Assembly: GCA_035771175.1 (NCBI GenBank)
Contig: CM069606.1
Span: 28,477,816 to 28,541,815 of the forward strand
Length of the DNA stretch: 64,000 bases
Direction: 5' to 3'
Origin: Paratinospora sagittata
Lineage: Eukaryota > Streptophyta > Magnoliopsida > Ranunculales > Menispermaceae
Numbering within the stretch: the stretch's first letter is position 1; the number at the start of each line of letters is the position of its first letter. Under the pieces are notes generated by a model that worked only from the letters and a program-made list of their open reading frames with translations, was not told the DNA's origin and made no database searches. The position numbers and the translations under genes were made by a program. Below, in pieces: positions 1 through 11,341 of the stretch.

Positions 1-727
1 TATTCCTCAACCGAGGAAGACCATAAGATACATCTGAAGATCATCCTACAGACCTTGAAAAGTCACCAGCTGTATGCAAAGTTGAGTAAGTGTGAATTTT
101 GGGCGAAGCGAGTTCAATTCCTAGGCCATGTGGTTTCAGGCAATGGCATTGAGGTTGAACCTTCTAAGGTTGAAGCGATTTTAAATTGGAAGCAGCCTAC
201 CACTGTTACTCAGATTAGGAGTTTCCTTGGCTTGGCTGGCTATTACAGACGCTTCATCAAGGACTTCTTAAAGATTGCTGAACCTATGACAAAGCTCACT
301 CAAAAAGACGTGCGATTCATCTAAAATTCCGCCTGTGAATCATCATTTCCGAAATTAAAGAAGCGCCTCATGACGACACCAATACTAATCAATCCAAGAA
401 ACGCAATTGGATTTTCACTATACACTGACGCCTCTCTCCAAGGCTTAGGTGTCATATTAATGAAAGAAGGCCAAGTTGTCGCATATGCCTCGAGGCAACT
501 GAAGATTCATGAGGGTAATTACCCAACCCATGACTTGGAACTTGCAGCAGTCTTGGCGTCATTACCTATACGGTGAACGGTTTGAGGTCTTCTCGGATCA
601 CAAGAGTCTTAAGTACATCTACACTCAGAGATACCTAAACCTCCGCCAAAGGCGATGGTTAGAATTCTTGAAAGATTATGACTTTCAACTCCAGTACCAT
701 TTCGGTATGGCCAATGTTGTGGCTAAT
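1..727 (+). pseudogene. G0: gypsy RT thumb/connection plus RNase H fragment
   Basis: Frame 1 opens just after where the RT catalytic FVDD box would lie and reads the conserved thumb/connection (FLGHVV near 118, [13 protein letters not shown] near 222-258), then RNase H (YTDAS near 420, [10 protein letters not shown] near 477, [12 protein letters not shown] near 595). A TGG>TAA change creates a stop at 322-324. About 20 bases are missing in RNase H near 553 relative to the sister copies, which shifts the frame. The fragment stops abruptly near 727, before the end of RNase H, where satellite-like sequence begins. RT, protease and gag lie outside the window. Family assignment is firm because the sequence is near-identical to G2-G5; it is clearly non-functional. 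Confidence 0.9.
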
Positions 728-797
728 ATATTTGATATATCAATCTTCTATCACGTTAAGTGTATGTCAAACATATCAATATTCTATCACGTGGAGG
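728..797. repeat. Fragment of the 281-bp satellite at a retroelement junction
   Basis: This 70-bp stretch carries TTTGATATATCAATCTTCTATCACGTT-type sequence matching the core of the repeat array at 35827-37632 (for example around 36320-36350), including a second TCTATCACGT. It separates plus-strand G0 from minus-strand G1. It could be a leftover of a satellite array into which both elements inserted, or filler copied during break repair. Identity is by eye. Confidence 0.75.
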
Positions 798-3700
798 CAT
801 ACGATATCTCTTTCATATAGTTCGGCAAGTTTGGCAGGGTTATCCGTGAACTTTATTGGCAAAAAGTGTGCAGACTTTGTAAATCTGTCAATGATAACCC
901 AGATAGCATCTTGCCCTTTATTATTTTGAGGCAAGGCCGTAACAAAATCCATTGCGATGTTCTCCGACTTCCATTCTCCAATAGGTAACGACTAGAGAAG
1001 TCCAGAGGGAAGCCTTCGTTCTGCCTTAACTTGCTGGCAAACGAGACATCGAGCAACGAAGTGGGCAATCGCCATCTTCATTCCAGAAAACCAGAATTGT
1101 CGCTTGACATCCTAGTACATCTTGTCACCCCCAGGATGCATAGCGAACCTCGAACAATGCATCTCAGTGAGTACTTCTTTCCGAACCTCAGGATCGTTTG
1201 GTAGACAGAGATGTTTTTTATAAAAAACGGCTCCATCTTCAGAGATCAACCAGTAAGGAAGGTCTTGTCCGCTGAGTAGAAGTACGCGTTTCTCCATTAA
1301 CATAGGGTCGTTGGCTTGAGCTGCTGAAATCTTTCGAACCAGCTTAGAGTTGGCTGACAATTGAGAAAGTCGTGATCTTGCTCCCTCCTCGATCAGTTGT
1401 AGGTTAAAATTCACCATTTCTGTAGTCAACTTCCCCATTTCGAAGTTAAGAGTGCAAGCAACATAAGATTTCTACTCAGGGCATCAGCCACAACATTTGC
1501 CTTACCGGGATGGTACTGGAGTTGAAAGTCATAATTTTTCAAGAATTCCAACCATCGTCTTTGGTGGAGGTTTAGGTCTCTCTGGGTGTAGATGTATTTA
1601 AGACTCTTGTGATCCGAAAAGACCTCAAACCGTTCACCGTATAGGTAATGACGCCATAACTTCAGTGCAAATACGACAACTGAAAGTTCCAAGTCATGTG
1701 TTGGGTAATTACCCTTATGAATCTTCAGTTGCCTCGAGGCATATGCGACAACTTGGCCTTCTGGCATTAGTACGACACCTAAGCCTTGGAGAAAGGTGTC
1801 GGTGTATAGTGAAAATCCAAGTGCATTTCTTGGAGTGATTAGTACTGGTGCCGTTGTGAGACGCTTCTTCAATTCCTGAAATGATGTTTCACTGGAGTGA
1901 TTCCAGATGAATCACACGTCTTTCCGAGTGAGCTTTGTAATAGGTTCAACAATCTTTGAGAAGTCCTTGATGAAGCGTCTGTAATAGCCAGCCAAACCAA
2001 GAAAACTCCTAATTTGAGTAACAGTGGTAGGCTGCTTCCAGTTTAAAACAGCTTCAACCTTAGAAGGATCCACCTCAATGCCATTGTCTGAAACCACATG
2101 GCCTAGGAATTGAACTCGCTTCACCCAAAATTCGCACTTACTCAACTTTGCATACAACTGGTGGCTTTTCAAGGTTTAGAGGACTATCTTCAGATGTATC
2201 TTATGGTCTTCTCGGTTGAGGAATATATCAAGATATCGTCCACAAAAACCACCACAAATCGATCTAAGTATAACCTAAAGATGCGGTTCATCAAATCCAT
2301 GAATGTAGCAGGTGCATTTGTTAGATCGAACGACATGACAAAGAACTCGTAGTGCCCGTACCGAGTTTTGAATGTCGTCTTGGTAATGTCTGACTCTCGG
2401 ATCTGGAGTTGATGATAACCGGATCATAGATCAATCTTAGAGAAGTATTTGGCATCTCTAAGTTGGTCGAACAAGTCATCGATCTTGGGCAACGGATTTC
2501 TGTTCTTAATGGTGACGTTATTCAGCTCGCGATAGTCGATGCAAAGTCGTAACGAACCATCCTTTTTGCGAACAAACAAAACTGGAGCGCCCCAGGGTGA
2601 TGAACTTTTCTGATGAAGCCATTACTCTCTAATTCATTCAATTGTTTGTCTAATTCGACTAGCTCGACATTTGACATTCTGTACGGTGGTATTGAGATAG
2701 GCCCAGTCCCAGGTATGAGATTGATTTCAAAATTGAATTCCCTAACCAGAGGTAGACCAGGAAGGTCATTTAGAAAAATTGTTGGGAATTCAGATATTAC
2801 CTGGACATCGTGTACTTTGAGAGGGTACAGTGCTAGTGATTCATTTTCATCACCAAGGGATAGAGCTCGAAGCTGTGCCTTGAGAAGTGCAACAGTCGAG
2901 TTGTGTATCCATTTTATAGTTCCCTAAATCTTGACAAACTCCCTCGTGGCCAAGGTTAACTGAACTTGTTTATTCATAAAATCGATCTTTGTATTCAGTG
3001 GAGCGAGCCAGTCCATACCGAGGATGATGTCGAAGTCTTCAATGTCCATCACAAAAAGATCTGCATATATTATTTGTTCTGCCATTCAAAGTTCCCATCG
3101 AGAACACTGCAATTTCACGTCAGTACTTGATCCTAAGGGTGACATAGAGTGTGATTTCTGTGGGTTCAGGATGCAACCCTAAATGTCTTACCAATGCAGA
3201 CGATATAAAAGAATGCGTAACACCTGAATCGAACAAGACATGCACCATTGTATTGAACAAGGGAAATGTACCTTCGACTACATTGTTGTCTGAGAGGGGT
3301 TGTTGAGCGATAGCGAATGCTCTGCCCTGGTTCCGTTGCCCCTAGTTCTGCTGGTTTTGCCTAGGTTGGGCATTAGCAGCAGGTGGTGCTTGTTGGACTG
3401 GAACAACGGGAACAAGTTGTTGAAGTGCGGAGAGACATTTCTTACATGGCCCTGTTGATTGTGGTGCGGACCACCACCTCTGCCATTGTCGTTCTGACGG
3501 CTACCCCTGCCATTATGGCCTCTGCGGTCATGATTGCGAAAACCCTGATAGCCAGGGTTAGATGGTTCAACCGTAGGTGTCGTGGCCTCATTCTTTTTAA
3601 CAGGGGCTGGGAGGGCTGGGTTTTGATTATAGTAGGGCTTCTTCTTGTTGCCCTGTTGCGAGCCTTGCTGGGAAAACGTTGCAGGCCGTTTTCCCCTATT

Positions 3701-4543
3701 CAGTCTCTACTCCTGCACAATCTTCTCCTGTTCAAAGCTCATGGCCTTGTCAACGACCTCCCTGTAAATCTTGAGATCCAAGATTGACAAGGCTTGCCGA
3801 ATGTCAGGATGAAGGCCATTATAGAATTTCTCGGTCTTATCTTGCTCCATTGAGATGGTGGAGAGAGAGTAGACCGATAATTCTTTAAACTTGCCAGCGT
3901 ACTCCCTAACTGTCATGCCGCCTTGGTATAGTTTGGCGAACTCCTGGCGCTTCTGCCTCTTCATAGCGTAGGGGAAGTACTCATCAATAAACAGTGACAT
4001 GAACTGTTGCCAAGTCATGTCCATAGTGTTGACCCTTGGGTCCTCCTTTAATTTTATCCACCATGTATTTGCTCCACCAATAAGTTGGTAGGTCGCAAGT
4101 GGAATCTTTTGAGTCTCATCGACTCCCGTTGCATCGAGAGCCTTCTTTGACTCATCCAGCCATTTTTGCACCTCTTCAGCGTCAATGGTGCCAGCAAAAG
4201 TAAGAGGTTGTAGCCTCTTGTACGTCGTAATCTAGTCGTTTTGAGTCTCCGACCCAGATCTCGAAGGTGCCTGAACAGTGACAACCTGATTGGCCACGGT
4301 CTCATGAACGGTCGTCTGAACAGTTACTTTCATCGCCTCGAAAAATTCGGCGAAAAAGACTTCCATACTCGAAGGCATGGCATAGGGTGTGGGTTGGGGT
4401 GGGACTGCCTGCCCAGACGTAGTGGCAGTGTCGGGTGTGGCTTGTGCTGTCATCGGAAGCGGCGATTCCTAGTTCTGTATCTCAGGAGGTTCCTCCTCGG
4501 CTGAACGGACAGTATGTGGCCTTCCTCTCTTCTTGGTTTGCAT
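798..4543 (-). pseudogene. G1 gag-pol, broken
   Basis: The start is an ATG at 4543, nine bases after a CAG acceptor-like site. The gag matrix/capsid-like domain (retrotransposon gag family) spans roughly 4190-3707 with AANTWW-type and FIDEYFP motifs. The CCHC zinc knuckle seen in G2-G5 is missing because sequence is deleted near 3450. The aspartic protease keeps LFDSG (near 3235). RT runs about 2700-1880 and keeps FVDD near 2240, but has a 2-base loss near 2610, a 1-base loss near 2210, a TAA near 2177 and a TGA near 1909. RNase H (1872-1470) is largely open. Integrase keeps its HHCC finger (1190-1040) but has a TAG near 1110 and is cut at 798. It cannot encode a full polyprotein. Confidence 0.88.
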
Positions 4544-5323
4544 TTTCTCACTGGCAAAGAGAAAATAAAACCATGATTTTGGAACTGTAGCCAAGTATAA
4601 TGTTATGGTATTCTTAGCAACAATTTTGAGAGTACTGCAATAAAAAAAACCACCTATTTTTTTAAGTATAATGTAAGGTTTTTGTTGAGGAATCAAAGAA
4701 TCTTATGTGCCTCGTATGTTTTGCCATGGTGTAAAACAAGGTTAGAATATTTATATAATAAGTATAGACTTCACAAGTATTTCAAATGTTTTGTTTTTGG
4801 TTTTTGTGAACATACATATATATTTCATTGAAAATCCATACGAGTCATAAAAATTCTAAGATTTGCCTCGGTAAATATCCTGATCTAACATTCTATAGCA
4901 ATCTTATGTATTCAAACTCTTTCGCTTAGTCCTTTCAACTATTATCCAAATTCGTGTGTCCCATACCACATGAATTTGGTAATAAGGGTGTCAACCAAGT
5001 TAAGTTGTATGAACACAGTCTCTAGTAAACATCGGCTGAATAGTAGTTCACTAATAGTATCGTCCAAGTTTACTCGTCCCATACTGTGTAAACTAAGTGA
5101 TAATGTTAGTAATGCAACTTTCTCCAAATGTTTCTTTTCACACAAGGTCATGAGTTTTCTTACTTCCACATTTTATTTAGTATCCTCCAATTTTGTTGTG
5201 TCCCATACCACTCCAAAGTTAGTGATACAAAAGAAAGAATGGTTGTAGGTCGGCCCACCAAAGATAATCTTAAACAAAAACATTTTCATTCATATATAAA
5301 ATAAATTTTTACAATGCCAGTGA
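4544..5323 (-). other. G1 ORF1-gag spacer
   Basis: This non-coding spacer matches those at 10556-11341, 20894-21670 and 30510-31294. It carries three spaced copies of a GGTATGGGACA-type motif (as TGTCCCATACC on the plus strand near 4957, 5075 and 5200). Its gag-proximal end has a pyrimidine-rich tract ending in CAG on the minus strand next to the gag ATG. No protein is supported. Confidence 0.7.
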
Positions 5324-6920
5324 TCATTCTTGATTTTTCTGCCTACTACTGCTCCTTCTAGACCTCCTGCTAGGTACAGAAGGACTACTAGAAGAAGGTT
5401 GAGAATTTGCTCGTTGTTCTTCGACGTTTTGCTTACATGTTAACAACGCATTTTGAGTCTTCTTTATCCGAGCAATACTAGCTACTATCACATTTAACTG
5501 CTCGAATGGGTTAGTCGATTGCCCCATCGATGGTTGATGGTTTGACTATCCCATATGTGGAGGGTAGGCCGTAGGCATTGGTGGAAAGTATTGGCCGTAC
5601 GGTTGACTCATAGGTGTGGGGTAGTTGTTTTGACTGTACGGAGATTCCCTAACTGGAACCCCTTGGACATTTTGATATGCTTGGGTTGAAAAGTCTTGAA
5701 ACCATGGGCTCATTGGGATGTCCTATCTTCCAAGATTTGGTGCCGCAAAATTTTGTTGTTGTTGGTTCACAGGAACTTGTGGAACTGGCCGATACGGTAC
5801 TTCAGGAGTTGGAAACCTTTGGTACGTAGTATTGCCTTGAGTTGCCATATTCCAGAAAGGTGGATTTGTTGGAACTTCTTGTCTATTATGATTTGGTTGA
5901 GGTTGATTTAGGTTGGCAAATAGATCTTCCTCAGAGAACAGGTGCTCGGTTAGATCATTATTCAAGACTGGGTTTGACGTAGGGTTTTGGTTTGGCTCGT
6001 TATTTGGTACCTCCCTAACAGGAATCTTGCGTCGACTTTTTCGGTAACAACGTCCATTTTCTTATCTAATACTTTCGCCAGTTCCTCCTAAAGTCGAGCC
6101 GAATACTTCCTTGTCAGTTACCCCTCCACTTGTAACAAATGTCTTAAAGATAGAGGCTATTGTAACCGCCTCAGTGATCTACTTCGAAGACTCATCAAAA
6201 GTGTTGACGTTTACCTCGTATAGCATCCTCATGATCAAAACTCCGTAGCCGAGGAGTTCCTTTCTTAAAGGGTTTTGAATCACCCGCAACATTTGTTGGA
6301 TGATGATGTGAGTTAGTGAGACCTTAATTTTCTTCTCTATGCAGTATAGCACAAGAAGTTGAGCCCTTGACATAGCACCTCTAGTCACCTTTTCAGGCAA
6401 GATGTTGCCGAATACGATCTTTCCAAGGCCGGAAAGATATGGTTTAAGGAGATTGTTTGGGAGGTGGGCGTACGTCGATTGGGTGTACGGGTTTTTGGCG
6501 AGGGAATTGAATAATTGTTTGTTGGACTCCGCGATCTTTGCAACTGTCTGGGGTTCGTGTGGATCAATGATTCTATCTTCAATCGGAATCTCCATAAGTT
6601 GTGCAATAACTTCGACATTTGATAGAAATCTTCGTCCCCCTGACTGTTGTCTCCAAAGCAAGGCTGATCCCATCTTCTTGAAGTCTTACGCAATTCATGG
6701 CTTCGTAGAAGGATTTCATCAAGTTGTAAGAGACGTCACCCTAAAATTTTGTTATGTTTAACCACCCTAGTGTCGCGAGTTTTTCGTGAAGGATCGGACA
6801 GAGGCGGAGATCTCTATTGTCCATACTCCTCATAGTCATAATGTCCTTTTTGAACACTTCCTTGAGTCTGGTGGGAATTGGTTCCCTACTACCGAAAGTC
6901 GTTCCTTCAGTTGAGGCCAT
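5324..6920 (-). pseudogene. G1 ORF1, broken accessory protein
   Basis: The likely start is the ATG at 6920 (reads MAS), with an in-frame upstream ATG at 6974. It opens with the family's TRLKE, RDLRL, KLATLGWLNITK segment. A frame change near 6740 and others split it; the central helical segment lies at 6673-6179 (NNLLKP, RAQLLVLYCIEKKIKVSL) and a stop follows at 6179-6181. The Pro/Gln/Asn-rich section (5965-5540) and the basic Ser/Arg-rich C-terminus (5527-5324) follow. Intact length would be about 530 residues. The N-terminal half resembles the plant domain known as putative plant transposon protein (PF20167-like, from memory). Function is unknown. Confidence 0.8.
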
Positions 6921-7001
6921 TATTTTGCTGAAAGGAAAATAAACTTGTGAAATGCACAAAATATTTCCTAACATTTTTAAGATTTATGCTTTGTCCGTTG
7001 G

Positions 7002-7075
<74 letters not shown>

Positions 7076-7197
7076 TCTCTTGATGTTTATGCCATCATTT
7101 AATCCAAATTCTCCACTAGCAAAATGATATATATCTCTCATATATTCATAGATATGTAGATATATATATTTAATCATAACTATATATATAGTTTTCA
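6921..7197 (-). other. G1 leader, AT-rich
   Basis: This region lies between ORF1 and the lost PBS. On the minus strand it ends in TTTCCTTTCAG nine bases before the ORF1 ATG, a consensus 3' splice site. It is cut at 7197 by the start of LTR A. Confidence 0.65.
7005..7072. repeat. (AT)n microsatellite, about 34 units
   Basis: An uninterrupted AT dinucleotide run lies within the G1 leader. The matching place in G2 and G4 has no such run, so the expansion happened after this copy split off. Confidence 0.95.
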
Positions 7198-8537
7198 TGT
7201 AAAACCCTAGGTTTGCAACAAAAAAAAAAAAAATGGTTCGGGCGCATTTTTTTATTTAAAGAACCCCTCCCCCTCCTCATTTCTCACACCAAAATCACTC
7301 CTCCTTGTGATTTTCCTTCTCTCTTTCACTCATTTTGAGTTTTTGTCTTCTCTTTTGAGACTCTCGGTGCGGTGCAACACGGTTCCGCCCGGGGGAAGGC
7401 GCCAGTTTTCAAAGGAGTTTTTATTTGAAGGTGGGGAACAAAATATAGGTTTGTGTGTCTTATAACTTTTATTAAAGTTTACATTCATTTATCATTATGT
7501 CTACTATTTATTTACACTGCATTATTGCGTATAATGTTCATACTGTCATACTTATGCCTGTATATTTAGAGTTCATGTATTACACTGTTCTTATGTTGGA
7601 TTAGTGGTCAATTTGGCTCAACAAGACTCAGTCTTGTCCTCAGTATTTTTAAATAGTGAACGGGAGGCAGTGTGCTGCTCTAGACGATTGGTATTTAAGT
7701 AGACCTCGTGTCTCACCTCTAAACTGGAGACTGATCTGGTTGGTATTATTTGAAAGCTATCAGCTTATAAAAGTAATACTGAATGTCCTAACCTCGCACG
7801 TCGTGATACCGACCCTGATAAGGATCACCAGACGATGCTAAATCCTGTCTAAATATTAAGTAAAGACCGGACCAGTTCATGCATTGACATCATACATAGC
7901 ACCATCTAGGGACGGATGTGGTTTATGATTAATAGAATAGTTAGAAGCAATGCTCGCTATTCATTATATTTCTCTAGAGAGGGACATACAATGAGAACCT
8001 GGCTACTCCTGGGGAGGGACATCTGTACGTGAATCCAGAGCGTTGTTCCTGAAGAGGGACGTACAATGAGAACCCGGCTACTCTTGGGGAGGGACATATG
8101 TACGTGAACTCAGGCCATATACAATCATCAAACTAATACGAGACGGTGTCATGCATACATACATATTGGATTGATTATGATGCTCTGATGTGTATTTAAG
8201 ATATTTGATTTAAAGTTTACTTTATTAACTGTTATATTCACGAACTATTTTACCCACTGAGCGTGTAGCTCACCCCGTTGTTATCCAATTTTTTACAAGA
8301 GATTAGGGTGGACTGGGTGCAGGTTTTCGAGCCCACATTTTGTACCATTTGTATTATTCATTGGAGATTTTTGGGAGAATGTTCCCTTAACTATTTCAAG
8401 TACAAATATATTCTGAAATTAATGAAATCAGACTTGTACCTAATCGTGTTTCCGCGCACTAAGCTATCGTTATAATGCATTCGTGCCCCGTCTATGAGTG
8501 TCTCGCGGGTTTAGGCGCGACCGGGTGGGGTGCGACA
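7198..8537 (+). repeat. LTR A (5' LTR of G2)
   Basis: The LTR starts TGTAAAACCCTAGG and ends GTGCGACA, a TG...CA pair of 1340 bp, followed five bases later by a PBS. A TATTTAAA box at 7253-7260 lies only about 55 bases in, so U3 appears very short and most of the LTR would be R/U5. A 75-bp unit containing GAGGGAC(A/G)TACAATGAGAACC is tandemly duplicated (starts 7979 and 8054). Open frames in it recur in every LTR copy only because the LTR is repeated, and are not counted as genes. Confidence 0.9.
7253..7260 (+). promoter_or_regulatory. LTR A TATA-like box
   Basis: TATTTAAA lies in the position where LTRs B, C and E have TATATAA. It is the probable core promoter, followed by a C/T-rich tract (CCCCTCCCCCTCC) as in the other LTRs. 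No transcript evidence is available. Confidence 0.5.
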
Positions 8538-8542
8538 TTTAA

Positions 8543-8552
8543 TGGTATCAGA
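8543..8552 (+). promoter_or_regulatory. G2 primer binding site (initiator tRNA-Met type)
   Basis: TGGTATCAGA starts five bases after LTR A and matches the first bases of the plant TGGTATCAGAGC primer site complementary to initiator tRNA-Met. Later bases diverge (AAG). A GTAAGG donor-like hexamer follows at 8555-8560. Confidence 0.85.
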
Positions 8553-8960
8553 AAGTAAGGTCCACATCCCGCCCAAGTCCACCAAATTAGGGGAAGAAAA
8601 TTTTTGTTTGATATATACATCTTTAGAACTATATATATATGAATTATATATAGTTGAGATTTATATTAAATATATATCTAGAAAATTATATAGTTTTTAT
8701 ATAGTTTAGATTCAAATATATATATATAGTTATGATTTATGAAAACTATATATATAGTTATGATTAAATATATATATCTATATATCTATGTATATATGAG
8801 ATATATATATCATATTGCTAATGAAAAATTTGGATTAACTGATGACATAGACAACGAGAGAAAAATAGAAAATATTGTCCAACGGACAAGACATAAATCT
8901 TAAAAATGTTAGGAATATATTTTGTGTCTTTCACAAGTTTATTTTCTTTTCAACAAGATA
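8553..8960 (+). other. G2 leader, AT-rich, no gene
   Basis: TATATA-rich sequence lies between the PBS and ORF1. It starts with a GTAAGG donor-like site (8555). In G3, G4 and G1 the matching end is TTTCCTTTCAG/TCCTTTCAG just before the ORF1 start; here it is TTTTCAA, so the acceptor-like CAG is lost. It may be an intron in intact family members (inference). Confidence 0.55.
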
Positions 8961-10555
8961 ATGGCCTCAAGTGAACGAACGACTTCCAGTAGTCGGGAAC
9001 AATTTCCCACCAGACTCAAGGAATTGTCCAAAAGGGAGGTTATGACTATGAAGACTATCGACAATAGAGATCTCCACCTTCGTTCAATCCTTTATGAAAA
9101 ACTCGCAACACTGGGGTGGTTGAACATAACAAAAGACGAGGGTCACGTCTCTTACAACTTGATGAAATCCTTCTACGAAGCCATGAATTGCGTAGGACTT
9201 CAAGAAGATGGGATCAGGCTTGTTTTGGAGACAACGGTCAGGGGAACGAAGATTTCTATTAACGTCGAAGTTATTGCACGATTTATGGAGATTCCGATTG
9301 AACAAAAAATTGTTGATCCACATGAACGCCAGATAGTTGCAAAGATCGCGGAGTCCAACGAACAGTTGTTCAATTCCCTCGCCAAAAACCCGTACACCCA
9401 ATGGACGTACGCCCACCACCCAAACAATCTCCTTAAACCACCTCTTGCCGCCCTTGGAAAGATCGTATTCGGCAACATCTTGCCGAAAAAGGGGACTAGA
9501 GGTGCTGTGTCAAGTGCTCAACTTCTTGTGCTATACTGCATAGAGAAGAAAATTAAGGTCTCACTACCTCACATCATCATCCAAAAAATGTTGCGAGTGA
9601 TTCAAAACCCTTTAAGAAAGGAACTCCTCGGCTACGGAGTCTTGATCATGAGAATGCTATACGAGGCAAACATTAACATTTTTTATGAGTCTTCAAAGCA
9701 GATCACTGAGGTGGTTACAACAACCTCTATCTTCAAGACATTTTTTACAAGTGGAAGGGTAGCTGACAAGGAAGTATTCGGCGGGACTTTAGGAGGAACT
9801 GGTGAAAGAATTAGAGATGAAAATGGACGTTGTTACCGAAAAAGTCGACGCAAGATTTTGTTAGGGAGGTACCAAATAACGAGCCAAACCAGAACCCTAC
9901 GTCAAACCCAGCCTCGAATAATGATCCAACCGAGCACCTATTCTCTGAGGAAGATCTATTTGCTAACCTAAATCAACCTCAACCAAATCATAATAGACAA
10001 GAAGCTCCATCAAATCCACCTTCCTGGAACATGCCAACTCAAGGAAATACTACGTACCAAAGGTTTCCAACTCCTGAAGTACCGTATCGGCCAGCTCCAC
10101 AAGTTCCTGTGAACCAACAACAACAAAATTTTGCAGCACCAAATCTTGGAAGACAGGACATCCCAATGAGCCCATGGTTTCAAGACTTTTCAACCCAAGC
10201 ATATCCAAATGTCCAAGGGGTTCCAGTTAGGGAATCCCCGTACAGTCAAAACAACTACCCCACACCTATGAGTCAATCGTAAGACCAATACTTTCCACCA
10301 ATGCCTACGGCCTACCCTCCACGTATGGGACAATCAAACCATCAACCATCGATGGGGCAATCGACTAACCCGTTCGAGCAGTTAAATGTGATAGTAGCTA
10401 GTATTGCTCGGATAGAGGAGACTCAAAATGCTTTGTTAACACGAATGCAAAACGTCGAAGAACAACGAGCAAATTCTCAACCTTCTTCTAGTAGTCTTTC
10501 TGTACCTAGCAAGAGGTCTAGAAGGAGCAGTAGTAGGCAGGAAAATCAAGAATGA
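8961..10555 (+). pseudogene. G2 ORF1, nearly intact accessory protein
   Basis: The ATG at 8961 (MASSER) has an in-frame upstream ATG at 8922. The frame stays open for about 300 codons: an N-terminal TRLKEL segment, KLATLGWLNI (residues about 45-55), SYNLMKSFY, VRGTKISINVEVIARFMEIP (about 95-115), RAQLLVLYCIEKKIKVSLPH-type helices (about 185-210) and a GYGVLIMRMLYE segment (about 225-245). A 1-base loss near 9855 shifts the frame. The second frame carries a Pro/Gln/Asn-rich low-complexity stretch (9990-10360), a short coiled-coil-like segment and a Ser/Arg-rich basic tail ending at 10555, with a stop at 10280-10282. The front half resembles the putative plant transposon protein domain. Function unknown; not a demonstrated transposase. 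Confidence 0.82.
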
Positions 10556-11341
10556 TCACTGGCATTGTTAAAATTTATTTTATCTATGAATGAAAATGTT
10601 TTGTTTAAGATTATCTTTGGTTGGCAGACTTACAACCATTCTTTCTTTTGTATCACTAACTTTGGAGTGGTATGGGACACAACAAAATTGGAGGATACTA
10701 AATAAAATGTGGAAGGAAGAAAACTCACGACCTTGTATGAAAAGAAACATTTGGAGAAAGCTGCATTACTAACATTATCACTAAGTTTACACGGTATGGG
10801 ACAAGTAAACTTGGACGATACTATTAGTGAACTCCTCTTCAGCCGATGTTTTATAGAGACCGTGTTCATACAACTTAACTTGGTTAACACCCTCATTACC
10901 AAATTCATGTGGTATGAGACACACAAGTTTGGATAATAATCGAAAAGACTAAGCGAAAGAGTTTGAATACATAAGATTACGATAGAACGTTAGATTAGGA
11001 TACTTACCGAGGAAAATATTAGAATTTTTATGACTCGTATGGATTTTCAATGAAATATATATGTATGTTCACAAAAAAACAAATCAGAATCAAAACATTT
11101 GAAATACTTGCAAAGTTTTATACTTATTATATAAACATTCTAACCTTATTTTTTTTCACCATGGCCAAACATACGAGGCACATAAGATTCTTTGATTCCT
11201 CAACAAAAACCTTACACTATCCTTAGAAAAATAGGTGGTTTTTATTGCAATACTCTCGAAATTGTTGCTAAGAATATCATAACATTATACTTGGCTACAG
11301 TTCCTAAATCATGATTTTATTTTCTCCTTACCAGTGAGAAA
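10556..11341 (+). other. G2 ORF1-gag spacer with three repeated motifs
   Basis: No protein is supported. GGTATGGGACA-type motifs followed by an AAATTGGAGGATA-like block start at 10669, 10793 and 10911, so spacing is about 120 bases. The order is conserved in G1, G3 and G4. A tract TTTTATTTTCTCCTTACCAG ends at 11334, seven bases before the gag ATG, and looks like a 3' splice site. Confidence 0.7.

Larger units (their letters stand above)
798..7197 (-). mobile_element. G1: minus-strand gypsy chromovirus, both LTRs missing
   Basis: Read on the minus strand the order is AT-rich leader (7197-6921), ORF1 (6920-5324), spacer (5323-4544), then gag-pol (4543-798). The 3' end is lost inside integrase at 798, against the satellite fragment. 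The 5' end is lost in the leader at 7197, where the plus-strand LTR A starts. No target duplication is visible: TTTCA precedes LTR A at 7193-7197 but does not follow LTR D at 35826. G1 therefore looks like an element cut by later insertion or rearrangement. Confidence 0.85.

Noticed and set aside
6977..7198. Open frame rich in Ile-Tyr
   Set aside because: It translates the AT microsatellite.
7656..7841. Open frame MNGRQCAALDDWYLSRPRV repeated in several places
   Set aside because: It lies in the LTR and recurs with each LTR copy (for example 27362); LTRs A and D differ in it by gaps. Not supported as a gene.
8961..10555. ORF1 considered as a DNA transposase
   Set aside because: No DDE motif series, no terminal inverted repeats around it, and constant position inside an LTR element. 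The family name of the similar domain is not proof of activity.
10709..10936. Open frame of 75 residues conserved in the ORF1-gag spacers
   Set aside because: Both strands are open there and the similarity follows the DNA repeats; no protein-like pattern of change.
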